NCBI GenBank assembly: GCA_003598975.1
Contig: QZIJ01000133.1
Span: 1 to 42,960 of the forward strand
Direction: 5' to 3'
From: Anaerolineaceae bacterium
GTDB lineage: Bacteria; Chloroflexota; Anaerolineae; Anaerolineales; Villigracilaceae
DNA length: 42,960 nt
The notes beneath the pieces were generated by a model. The model saw nothing but the letters and a program-made list of their open reading frames with translations, was not told the origin of the DNA and ran no database searches. Below, piece by piece: positions 24,921 through 33,400 of the stretch. Numbering within the stretch: position 1 is the stretch's first letter; each line of letters starts with the position of its first letter. Position numbers and translations under genes: made by a program.

Positions 24921-26699
24921 TTACGGTTGCTCCGCGTCAATGAACAGGTCATTGCGAACCCAGAGGACGATCATCTCTGATGAGGAAGGGAGTTCGCGAT
25001 AGACGAGCCAGCGCAATGAGAAGGTAGAAAACGAATCCCAGAAAGGAGTCTGCCGCCAGTTGAAATCCTGGCCGCGGTAGGCGGAGGCGAGACCAAGATT
25101 ATCCTGCGGCGGGGTAACGATCAACTCAGGTGAGGAGGCAGGGTCGAGGGCGATGATGACGCGCGGGTCGTGGTGACGGAGCGTCCACAAGAGGGCGGGG
25201 GAATCGATTCCGAAGACGGTGACCGGCAGATCGTCCGCGTGACCCGTGGCCCATTCGGAAATTTCATCTGCCGTTTGGGAGAGCAAGTCTGCCTGCGCGA
25301 TGCGCGGGGAGGAGTCCCAGAGTTCCACCGCGTTCGGGTTGCGGAGTCCCGATGCTCCCCAGGCCACACCCAGGGTGTAGATGCCAAGGATGAGCGTCAC
25401 GCCCCAGGCCGCGCCGACGCGGGCGATGCGCTCCGACCAGCCAAAGCCAACCAGTATCACACTGAGGATGAGCAAAAGCAGTGAGCCGAAAAATAAAAAG
25501 ATGCGGATGGAGGCTTGCTGTGAAGGAATGGGTGTCAGCGAGAGCACATTGAGGTCCATCCAGGCAAAGGCCAGCAGGAGGATGGTGAAGACGGCCACGC
25601 CCACGGTCTCGAGACGGTCTTCGCGGACAAGTTCGAGATGGCGAGAGAGTTCGAGCGCGGCAAGCGTCCAGAGGGGAATGATCACCCAGACGAGGTCGGC
25701 GGTCTGATGCGCGGGATAGAAAACCGCCAGCAGGAGCGCGACCAGCATCCACAAGCTGAGGAGGATGATACGGCGGCCAGCGCGCATCCAGCCGCGCACG
25801 ATGGCGATCAACGCGAGGAGGATGGCGAACAATTGGTACACGCCCAGCGCGAGGAAGAGCCTGCCAGCGGGAACGACGCCGAGCGTAACCCAGCCTTTGA
25901 AATATTCAGGGAGCGATGTCAGCCACGCACCAAGTCCCTGCGGGGCGAGGAGCAAGAGAGTGGATGTAGCGAGGAGGGCGAGGATGGAGGCGGTGAGCAG
26001 TAATTTGTAATTGGCAATTGGAATGGCGGGTTGTGGGATAGGAGTTAGGGGCTGCGGGTTAGGAATTTCTTCGTCAGACGTGCTTCCCTGCATGCCTGGT
26101 TCCGTGTCTACTTGTGTATTTGTCTCCGCTTCCACTGGCGCGGGCCGCGAGGACATGAACTGCGAGAGCATCCAGGCAAGGAGCAGGCCGAGGAGTCCCG
26201 CCCAGAGCGAGGGGCCAGAGAGAAGCGCAAGGGCGAGGAAGATTCCCGCGGGACGCGGCTGGCGTCGAATCCAAGAGCCTGCCGCGAGCAGGGAGAATGT
26301 CACCGTGAGGATGGGACTCCCTGCCTGACGGGAAAGCGCGACCAGGGCAGGGTCAATGGCAAAGAAGAAGGCAAGCAGGATCGCGGCGCGAGGTTTGAGC
26401 CAATCGCGAAAGAGGAAAGGGGCGAGGACAAGAGCGGTCCCTGCCAGCGCGGGGACAAAACGCGCCAGGAAGTTGAAACTGCCAAACACGAAAAACAAAA
26501 CCGCGGTGAGGTTGGTGTATGCAACGTGGGAAGAAAGAGCGGGGCTTCCCCCTTTGACGATGTCCAACGCGTCCAACGCGAGGCGCGCTTCGGAATCGGT
26601 CAATGGCAATTCGCCGAGGCGAGCGAAGCGCAATCCGAGGGCGAGGAGGATGGCGAGAGCGTATAAAGTTGTCTCGTAGCGAGGGGGGCGGGGGGTCAT
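24921..26699 (-). CDS. PMT/ArnT-like polytopic membrane glycosyltransferase
   Basis: This is a very hydrophobic protein of 592 residues with roughly a dozen transmembrane segments. The first extracytoplasmic loop has PLTDSEARLALDALD (about residues 32-46), the Asp-Glu region that carries the catalytic acid in GT-C glycosyltransferases such as PMT and ArnT. The overall layout recalls the TIGR03663/Agl23-like group. It presumably moves a sugar from a polyprenyl phosphate to an outer-surface acceptor; donor and acceptor are unknown. A non-conserved loop at residues 193-233 consists entirely of translated 7- and 8-bp repeats. It ends 78 bases before cmk and is separated from the upstream gene by a terminator. 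Confidence 0.75.
   Translation of the reverse strand: MTPRPPRYETTLYALAILLALGLRFARLGELPLTDSEARLALDALDIVKGGSPALSSHVAYTNLTAVLFFVFGSFNFLARFVPALAGTALVLAPFLFRDWLKPRAAILLAFFFAIDPALVALSRQAGSPILTVTFSLLAAGSWIRRQPRPAGIFLALALLSGPSLWAGLLGLLLAWMLSQFMSSRPAPVEAETNTQVDTEPGMQGSTSDEEIPNPQPLTPIPQPAIPIANYKLLLTASILALLATSTLLLLAPQGLGAWLTSLPEYFKGWVTLGVVPAGRLFLALGVYQLFAILLALIAIVRGWMRAGRRIILLSLWMLVALLLAVFYPAHQTADLVWVIIPLWTLAALELSRHLELVREDRLETVGVAVFTILLLAFAWMDLNVLSLTPIPSQQASIRIFLFFGSLLLLILSVILVGFGWSERIARVGAAWGVTLILGIYTLGVAWGASGLRNPNAVELWDSSPRIAQADLLSQTADEISEWATGHADDLPVTVFGIDSPALLWTLRHHDPRVIIALDPASSPELIVTPPQDNLGLASAYRGQDFNWRQTPFWDSFSTFSLRWLVYRELPSSSEMIVLWVRNDLFIDAEQP
26001..26123. repeat. Nine in-phase heptamers plus octamers inside the ArnT-like gene
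   Basis: 26001-26063 divides without remainder into nine 7-bp units of the type TAATTGG, CAATTGG, GGATAGG, AGTTAGG, GGTTAGG. TCCGTGTC, TACTTGTG and TATTTGTC octamers follow at 26101-26123. The tract codes for PNPQPLTPIPQPAIPIANYK and NTQVDT in a loop. Confidence 0.75.
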
Positions 26700-26723
26700 G
26701 GATGCAATTTTAGCACACGAAGA

Positions 26724-26756
26724 AGAAACCCGTTTTCTGCACGAAAACGGGTTTCT
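26724..26756 (-). terminator. Terminator-like hairpin after the YYY-domain gene
   Basis: A 13-bp perfect stem (26724-26736 with 26744-26756) has a 7-nt loop. Read on the minus strand it is followed by a T-rich stretch (CTTCTTCGTG). It lies 7 bases after the stop of the 877-residue gene. Confidence 0.6.
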
Positions 26757-26762
26757 GAAAAC

Positions 26763-29396
26763 TCATGGCACACCATATACAACCGTGTTTCCCGCCTTGA
26801 ACAACACGACCAAATGCTGTTGGAACTTGGATTCGCTGACATCGTACGTCGCCCGCTCGAGATTGCCGACAACGATATAGCGAATCTGGTAGCGGTCAAT
26901 GATGGATTTGGTCACATCCCAGTTGACGACTTCGTAGAGGGTCTTGATATCCGCTTCGCGCGTACCATGTGCGGACCAGTTCCCGCGCCATTGGTATTCG
27001 TGCCAGGGCCAGCCAAGGACGGCAGGCTGTCCCGAGTAGGTGGAGATACGCGCATAGTTCGAGTAACTTCCGCCAATCGCCTCGGCCACCACTCCCAGCG
27101 GTGCGGATTGAAGATATTGGATGGCAGTCGCGTCCTCGGGGTTATAGTAATTGAGGTGGGCAGAGGCATCGAGCGTGAATCCGTTCGACGGCTTGAAGTT
27201 GTTGGTCTTATTGAGGAACGCCAGCACGGGATAGATGAGTCCCGCGAAGAGGACAAGTCCCAGCACGAGACGCCACGCCACATTCCCGACCCCACGCAGG
27301 CCGCGCAGCAAAACGGCTGACGCGAACGCCGCGACAATCGCCCACAACTGCCAGGCCTGATAGTAGAACTTGAAGACAGTGTTGATACGGTAACCGAATC
27401 CGTCGCGGAGGTAGACGAAATCGGGGGCGAGGATGAGGAGGGAGGCGAGGATGATCAGGAGGAGGACAAATGATGAAGGATGAAGGATGAAGGATGAAGA
27501 AGTCGAGTTAGGGGTTAGGAGATAGGAATTAGGGGTTACATCTTCGGTTGTGGTTTCTTGTGTACCTGTGTACGTGTCTACCTGTGTACTTCCCAGAAGA
27601 TGCGCGAGGGATAGCCAGATCACCGAGGCCATGGTCAACAGGCCGCCGATGTAGGAGAGACGGCGCGCGAACGCGGCTTGGAAGAATGAGGCCGCGTCGG
27701 GTTGATTTTGGGATGCGAGGTACTGTGCGGCGAAGGCAGGATCGACGCGTTGGGCGGCGAGTCCCATCAGCGTGGAGAAAGCCCAGAGAAAGAGAATCCC
27801 GCCCAACGTCCACGCGAGAGCCGTGCCGTAGCGTGGACGCGTCTCGCGGTCACGAGTCAAATAGATCAGGTAGGCGAAGAGCGGGATGAGGAGAGTCCCC
27901 CACATCACCCAGAGATGCGCGCCGCGCGTGGGGTTGATCAGGTTGGGGAGCAGGCCGCCCGCCTGCGAGGAGAATCCGACATAGAAGGGCAGGTAGAGGA
28001 TGAAGGCTGTGATGGCAAGTGGGATGCCGAGCAGGAAGGCGTCTTCGATGCGTGCCCAACTCCAGCCGTCTTCGCGGACGCTGACGAGGATGTACGCGCC
28101 GACGATGAGCGCGGCGATCGGGAGGATGTCCCAAGTGTTGAGGAAGGCCAGCCCGCCGAGGACGAGCGCGGCGAAGAGGAAGTCGCGCGGGGTCGTGCGA
28201 AGTTTTAACTCAAAGATGTTGATGATGCCACGCCAGCCGCCGAGGAAAAGGTTGAGCGCCACGCCAATGCCGAGCATGTTGAAGGGCAGGGAGAGAATGT
28301 GCGGATGGAGGTCGCCGAGGACAAAGGAGAAGGCGGGGAATTCATCAATAATTTCCTGATGGTTGCCGACCAAGTCAAAGTCTGAGATGACGCGGGAGGC
28401 GCGCCACCACCAGAGATAACGGTCGGGAAGCCAGCCTTCGCCGCTGGGAGCGAGGTTGAGGTCTTTGATGTTCAGCCAAGTCCAGAAGTTAGCGATTGGC
28501 TGTTGGCTGTTGGCGGTTAACGAGTTGGTTGTCCAGAACCAGCCGAGGCCGTGGAAGATTTCGAGCAGGCCTTCGAAGTTGGAGAGGATGAGGAGGAAGA
28601 GAGGGGCGAGGAGGGCAAGTAAATGGTAATTGGTGATTGGTAATTGGTAATTGGCGGCAGATTCGTGTTGCGTCCCATGGGGATGCTTCGCGATGTTGCG
28701 TGTTGCGTCCCACGGGTATGCTTCGCGATGTTGCGTGTCTACATGTGTACTTGTGTACCTATCTACCTGTGTACCTGTATACGCCGCGAGAAGATTGTAG
28801 AGAATCCCGTACGATCCCACCGCTGTTAGCGCAAAAACCAGCGCGGACATGAGGTTAAAGGCCAGGTTGCCCGATGTGCCTGTCAGGCGCGCCAGCATGG
28901 CGGTGAGGATGTAGCCAAAGTGATAATAAGAGATCGAGTAGCCCGACATCCACGGGTCGTGGGGAGGGAGCGTGGGCGAACGCAGGATGGCGTTGATGAA
29001 GGCCAGTTCCATCGGCTTTTCCGTCCCGACCGCTTCGGGGTTGGCGGCGCGGACGAGGGCGAGGAAGGCGAAGGAGAGGATGAAGAGAAGTTCGGTGGTG
29101 ATGACGAGACGGAGATTGGCACGAAAAAAATTTACGATTTCCGATTGACGATTTACGATTGACCAAAAACTGAGGCTGAGAAGGAGGAGAAACGCAAACA
29201 GCACACCACCCAAATCGTTGCGGAGGATTCCCAGCGAGGCGAGGAGCCAAAACAGCCAGCCCCAGAGAAGTAGGCCTATGGTGCGCGCGAGGGTGTAGCC
29301 GCGATCGGTCAACGCGGGCAGGAGGCGGAAGACGAGGGGAAAGGTCAACCAGCCGAGGAGGGAGGAGGCGAGGTACCAGGAGAGGGAGGCGGTCAT
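26763..29396 (-). CDS. Chlor_Arch_YYY (DUF2298) membrane protein
   Basis: This is a polytopic membrane protein of 877 residues. The name-giving region is HDPWMSGYSISYYHFGYIL (about residues 146-164), and EFPAFSFVLGDLHPHILSLP follows near residue 360; both are diagnostic. The C-terminal end resembles GT-C enzymes, with a soluble part containing YIVVGNLERATYDV. Function is not established; surface polysaccharide or glycoprotein assembly is a reasonable guess from its PMT-like neighbours. Four stretches (residues about 78-89, 203-258, 292-301 and 600-643) are translated short repeats, for example ANYQLPITNYHLL, and are unlikely to be conserved. The ATG overlaps the GNAT stop (TGATG). Confidence 0.85.
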   Translation of the reverse strand: MTASLSWYLASSLLGWLTFPLVFRLLPALTDRGYTLARTIGLLLWGWLFWLLASLGILRNDLGGVLFAFLLLLSLSFWSIVNRQSEIVNFFRANLRLVITTELLFILSFAFLALVRAANPEAVGTEKPMELAFINAILRSPTLPPHDPWMSGYSISYYHFGYILTAMLARLTGTSGNLAFNLMSALVFALTAVGSYGILYNLLAAYTGTQVDRYTSTHVDTQHREAYPWDATRNIAKHPHGTQHESAANYQLPITNYHLLALLAPLFLLILSNFEGLLEIFHGLGWFWTTNSLTANSQQPIANFWTWLNIKDLNLAPSGEGWLPDRYLWWWRASRVISDFDLVGNHQEIIDEFPAFSFVLGDLHPHILSLPFNMLGIGVALNLFLGGWRGIINIFELKLRTTPRDFLFAALVLGGLAFLNTWDILPIAALIVGAYILVSVREDGWSWARIEDAFLLGIPLAITAFILYLPFYVGFSSQAGGLLPNLINPTRGAHLWVMWGTLLIPLFAYLIYLTRDRETRPRYGTALAWTLGGILFLWAFSTLMGLAAQRVDPAFAAQYLASQNQPDAASFFQAAFARRLSYIGGLLTMASVIWLSLAHLLGSTQVDTYTGTQETTTEDVTPNSYLLTPNSTSSSFILHPSSFVLLLIILASLLILAPDFVYLRDGFGYRINTVFKFYYQAWQLWAIVAAFASAVLLRGLRGVGNVAWRLVLGLVLFAGLIYPVLAFLNKTNNFKPSNGFTLDASAHLNYYNPEDATAIQYLQSAPLGVVAEAIGGSYSNYARISTYSGQPAVLGWPWHEYQWRGNWSAHGTREADIKTLYEVVNWDVTKSIIDRYQIRYIVVGNLERATYDVSESKFQQHLVVLFKAGNTVVYGVP
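27469..27595. repeat. Compound 7-bp and 8-bp repeat tract in the YYY-domain gene
   Basis: Three successive arrays: GATGAAG heptamers (about 27472-27500), GTTAGGG/GATAGGA/ATTAGGG heptamers (27506-27538), and TGTGTACC/TGTCTACC octamers (27559-27592). They code for residues 600-643, between transmembrane segments. Confidence 0.75.
28493..28521. repeat. TGTTGGC-type heptamer tract in the YYY-domain gene
   Basis: Four 7-bp units, GATTGGC, TGTTGGC, TGTTGGC and GGTTAAC, code for LTANSQQPIAN on the minus strand. Confidence 0.6.
28623..28791. repeat. Compound repeat: heptamers, 35-bp tandem duplication, octamers
   Basis: TAATTGG-type heptamers (about 28627-28654) are followed by two adjacent 35-bp units (28665-28699 and 28700-28734) that match at 33 of 35 positions. 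About six octamers of the CCTGTGTA type follow (28735-28782). Since 35 is five times seven, the duplication keeps the heptamer phase. It codes for residues 203-258 of the YYY protein. Confidence 0.8.
29131..29165. repeat. Five-heptamer tract in the YYY-domain gene
   Basis: Exactly 35 bases: TTTACGA, TTTCCGA, TTGACGA, TTTACGA, TTGACCA. They code for SIVNRQSEIVN in a loop near residue 80. Confidence 0.75.
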
Positions 29397-30043
29397 CAGT
29401 GATCAGTTTTCACGTGTGCCTGCGGCACAGTGCAGGCAGTGATCAGTTCTTTCACCATGCGATGATAACTGGCAAATGGATTCTTGTCATGCTTGGTGAA
29501 AACGATCTTGTAACCGTTCCGTTTGTACAGCCGCTGGGCTGTGTGATTTTCGAGCGCGACCATCAGCGAGACTTTTTTCAAACCGAGATTACGCGCCTGC
29601 TCATCGGCTTGGAGCAAAAGACGCTTGCCCAAACCATGTCCCTGCGCGGCGGGCAGGACGCCGATGTTACTGACGAGATACTCGTCTGTCTCGGCCTCCT
29701 TGTTGCCCGCCAGCGTGAGTCCGCGCGCCATGAAGCCGAACATCCGCCAGCCGAGCGCGCGCGGCAAATAACGCACGACTGCCAGGTTCAGGCGGTTGAT
29801 GTCTGAACCGGGGAAGGCCACCAGCATCCCCAGCGGGCGGCGATTCAACTCCGCAACGAAAGCGTGTTCGTAGCCGAAGCGTCCCGCGTTCAATGAAAAG
29901 AGACGCATCAGTGCGACTTCGGTGGCGCGTCCATCGGGACCGAAGAGGTAATCGGCAAGGTGATCGAGCGAGAGACGGAAGATGGCCGCGGCGAGGGGCG
30001 CGTCGTCGGGACGCGCGGGGCGGATGGAGATGCGATTCGTCAT
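29396..30043 (-). CDS. GNAT-family N-acetyltransferase
   Basis: This is an acetyl-CoA-dependent transferase of 215 residues. The acetyl-CoA-binding motif A is VLPAAQGHGLGKRLL with QGHGLG in the Q/RxxGxG position, followed by ALENHTAQRLYKRNGYKIV (motif B). The substrate cannot be predicted. The ATG at 30043 overlaps the DUF952 stop by four bases (ATGA), so this start is preferred over an upstream one at 30061. The last 15 residues (ELITACTVPQAHVKTDH region) are encoded by an octamer-phase repeat and are probably dispensable. The stop overlaps the ATG of the YYY-domain gene. Confidence 0.87.
   Translation of the reverse strand: MTNRISIRPARPDDAPLAAAIFRLSLDHLADYLFGPDGRATEVALMRLFSLNAGRFGYEHAFVAELNRRPLGMLVAFPGSDINRLNLAVVRYLPRALGWRMFGFMARGLTLAGNKEAETDEYLVSNIGVLPAAQGHGLGKRLLLQADEQARNLGLKKVSLMVALENHTAQRLYKRNGYKIVFTKHDKNPFASYHRMVKELITACTVPQAHVKTDH
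29397..29448. repeat. Direct repeat CAGTGATCAGTT spaced by 40 bp at the 3' end of the GNAT gene
   Basis: The 12-mer occurs at 29397-29408 and again at 29437-29448, exactly five octamers apart. Between them lies a small palindrome-rich stretch (TGCCTGC...GCAGGCA). The tract supplies the GNAT stop codon and adjoins the next start codon. Confidence 0.6.
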
Positions 30044-30381
30044 AACGGAGGCAGAGTCCACTTCCCCGTCGAGTCGGAGGCGAAATCGAGGACGCGCGTC
30101 ACCGCGTCGAGGTTGAGAGTCCCGTAGATGTGGGGAAACAACTCGTCGGGCTTGTCGGTTCCCGCTTCAAATTTGACTTCGGCCTGAATCCGCGACGCGT
30201 CAATGACCAGCAGGACGAGTCCGTGTTGACCCGCGTAAAACCGTTCCGCCGTCGCCACCACCTGCGCGGGCATGGAGCAATGAATGAAGCCCTCGGTTTC
30301 GAGGCTGGGGGCGGAATAGAATCCGTTTGTTTGCGCGGTCTCCCACGCGGATTTTTGAGTGATGTGAAGGATTGGTTTCAT
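30040..30381 (-). CDS. DUF952 family protein
   Basis: This is a small soluble protein of 113 residues that matches DUF952 across its length: ILHITQKSAWETAQTNGFY, then GFIHCSMPAQVVATAERFY, LLVIDASRIQAEVKFE and FPHIYGTLNLDAV. The biochemical role of the family is unknown. It is coupled to the GNAT gene by an ATGA overlap. The sequence before its ATG is made of 8-bp repeats, so its upstream signals are atypical. Confidence 0.9.
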   Translation of the reverse strand: MKPILHITQKSAWETAQTNGFYSAPSLETEGFIHCSMPAQVVATAERFYAGQHGLVLLVIDASRIQAEVKFEAGTDKPDELFPHIYGTLNLDAVTRVLDFASDSTGKWTLPPL

Positions 30382-30446
30382 GGTCTGATGGTCTCATGGT
30401 CTGATAGTCGGACAACACAACTACCAGACTATCCGACTATTTGACT
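30381..30446. repeat. Octamer tract filling the gap between the giant membrane protein and DUF952 genes
   Basis: Four octamers (TGGTCTGA, TGGTCTCA, TGGTCTGA, TAGTCGGA) occupy 30381-30412. Three in opposite sense (ACCAGACT, ATCCGACT, ATTTGACT) occupy 30423-30446, so the two halves can pair as a hairpin. The tract provides the last codons and TAG stop of the 1624-residue gene and the ATG context of the DUF952 gene. Confidence 0.8.
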
Positions 30447-33400
30447 TCGTATATCACCGTCGTCCCGTCGCGGAAGACTTCGTTCCAGTACGCGCCGTCA
30501 TATTGCTCGAACTTGAGCAAGCCCTCGCCCGGATAATAGATGCTTTCCACCTGTCCGACAACAATGTAACGAACATTATATTTTTTCAGGAACGCCACGG
30601 CTTCAATGGAATTAATGGTGGTGTAAAAAGCTGTGATCTCCGCGATGCGATTCTCGATGATGAGCGGTTCCACGAAGCCGCGCTGTTGTCGCTGATGCCA
30701 GTTCCAGCCCACAACACCGGGCAACCCCGTGTAAATGGTGTAGCGCGTGCACCAGCGATATTCCACACAATTGGCTTCCACGATCACGGGCGAACCCTGC
30801 ACATTATCCTGCATCCAGCGGATGGCCTTGTAATCCTGGCTGAGATCAATGTCCACCGAATCCCAATATTTGGAGGTCGCCATGAAGATCATCGAATCGA
30901 GCGTGTGCGAAACTTCGGGATTCATGCGGTCACGCATTTTGTCCAGCGTGGCGGAAATGGTGAAGAACGCCGCGCCCGAAAGGAGGAGGGTAAGCCCAAC
31001 CTGCCAGACTCCGCGCCAACGCATCCTCCACGACAGGACAGCAGGGAACGTCCACCCCAGCGCGGCCGCGGCGCTGACGGAGAGCATCGTCCACGCCTGC
31101 AGGTACAACTTGAAGACCGTGTTCATGCGTCCCACGTCACCAACGACGACGATGATCTCCACCGCGATAGTCAGCATGAGCGACGTCCCGACCATGAACA
31201 GCACCCAACGCTTCGCGTCACTTAGACCGGGGCGTAGGAGCAGAATCGCCACCCAAAGCGCCATCGGTAATGCAATCAATGAAATGACGGCTTCGCGATA
31301 GAGCAAATAGAGCAGCGCGACAAAAAACACCGCCAACGTGATCTCAATCAGCACTTGATACCGCTTGAGTTTGTTCAAGGAGGAAAGCGGCGTGGCGGCC
31401 ATCCACTCGCGCGTCTCCCAGGCCATCCACGCGAAGAGGATGAAGAGGAACACGCCCCAGTGCGTGAAGTAGGAGGAGAGTGGAGTGTGTCCGCCGCGCC
31501 ACGCGTCCACATCGTTATAGCCTGATCCCCACCAGTGGAAATACGGCTGGTAGAAGAGGAAGGCGAGGAGGATGAGGGTCAGCGCGCCCGCGATGGAAAG
31601 CGTAAAACGTAAAGCGTAAGGAGAAAGGTTGAAGCGCTTCTCTTTAAAATCGAGGGCATTGAATAACGCATATCCCAACGCAATGGCAGACAGCGGCAGG
31701 TAGGTGTACGCGTCCCAAGTGTTGGTCGGGTAGATCGCGCCGAGGACGAGCGCGCCGAAGAAGATGGGAGGCAGGATGCGAGGGAGGAGTTGCGAGATAG
31801 GAGTTGCCTGTGTACTTAAACCGCGCAGGTACAGCACGATGGAAAGTCCCCAGGCGATCATGAACAACGCCAGCATGAACACGATCATGTGCGCGTGCAG
31901 GTCACTGTAAAGGAAGGTGAACAGCGGGAACTCGGTGATCGGCTCCACGTCGCCGGGGGCGGGGATGACGCGGCTCGGAAGCCAGTACCAGTCTCCCCGT
32001 CCAAGAGGAAGCGTGCCGCCCGCGAGGCTTTTAGCGAAACCATCCAGTCCCCAAATGACGCGTTGGAAGAATCCTGCCTCACCCACTATTCCACCAGGCG
32101 CGCCAAGGCGCTGGAAGGCGCGCACCAGCATCTGGATCGTGCCGAGATTGCCGAGGAGGAGGGTGAGAGAGGTCGCAGCAAGCCCCGCCAGGAGTCGAAA
32201 GTCGAAAATCGAAGGTCGGATATTCGCGATCTTTGACCTTTGATCTTCGATCAGATTGAATCCAATCGTGAACGCGCCCGTTCCCACCAGCGCAAACAAC
32301 GTCGGCAAAATCATGTTGTATGCGATCGTTGGCACGATGCCGAGCAACTTCACGGGCATGCCCACCAGCACGAAACCGTAATAATAGTAGTTGATGTACC
32401 CGCCTGCAAACCACGGGTCGTACGGCGGGAAGATCGTGGACTTGATGACCGCGTTGAAATACGAAAAATCCATCGGACGCTCGCCGCCCTTCGACGGATG
32501 CCACAGGTCGGGGTTGCCGAGGCGGATGAACAGGTCGAGCAGGAAGAGCGACAGGAAGACGCCCTCGACGATGAGGAACATGCGTCGGTTGGACTTCCAC
32601 TCGGACGCGAGCGCCTCTCTCTGAACCCAGGCCTGCCACGCCCCAACCAGCGTCATTGCCCCGAAAACGATCGCCAGCAACCCGCGGCTGACGGGGACTC
32701 CCAGCGAGCCGAGCAACCACGCCGCGTACGCAAAGATGACGAGTCCCAGCACGCGCGAGAGCGCGTATCCCTTGTCTGCCAGACCGGGCAACACGCGCCG
32801 CGTGATCGGATACGTCACCAGTCCGAGCAGGAAGATGAACAGATACCAATAGATCAAACTCAAGGCGGGATATTTATTTTGCAGCCAGTCGTAATCGAAC
32901 AATTGTGACCACGTCCCGCCTGACTGTTGAGCCGCGAGCCTGTCCGCGGGCAGAATGGTACTCTTCGGCGGCTCGTAACTGCCCGCTTCCTTCGGCGTGA
33001 GTCGGACGACCTTCGTCAAATCTACCGAGTTAAGCATAACCGCGACTTTGGCGGAGTCATAGTCGGCGGTCTTCTTGAAGACCAGCACCTTCGGGTGGTC
33101 GTAAAAGGTGAAGGCCTCCTCCGCCGCGCCATCGTTGATGACGAGCGGTCCCAGCGTGGGATATGACTCAAACGTCTTGACCAACTCGAAGCCGAGACGT
33201 CCCTCAAAGGTGCCAGGCTCGGCCACGCGGTAACAGCGGATGATGTCTTCGCCGGGCGGACAACCGATTAGTTCGCGATAGTAAAGCGTGGTCAGCGGGT
33301 AGCGTTCAGGGATGCGCGTGATCTGTCCGTACTGGTGATTGGTTGGGATGAAGATGTAATCGGTCTGGTCGAGAATGTTCTGGAAGCGCGATACCTTGTC

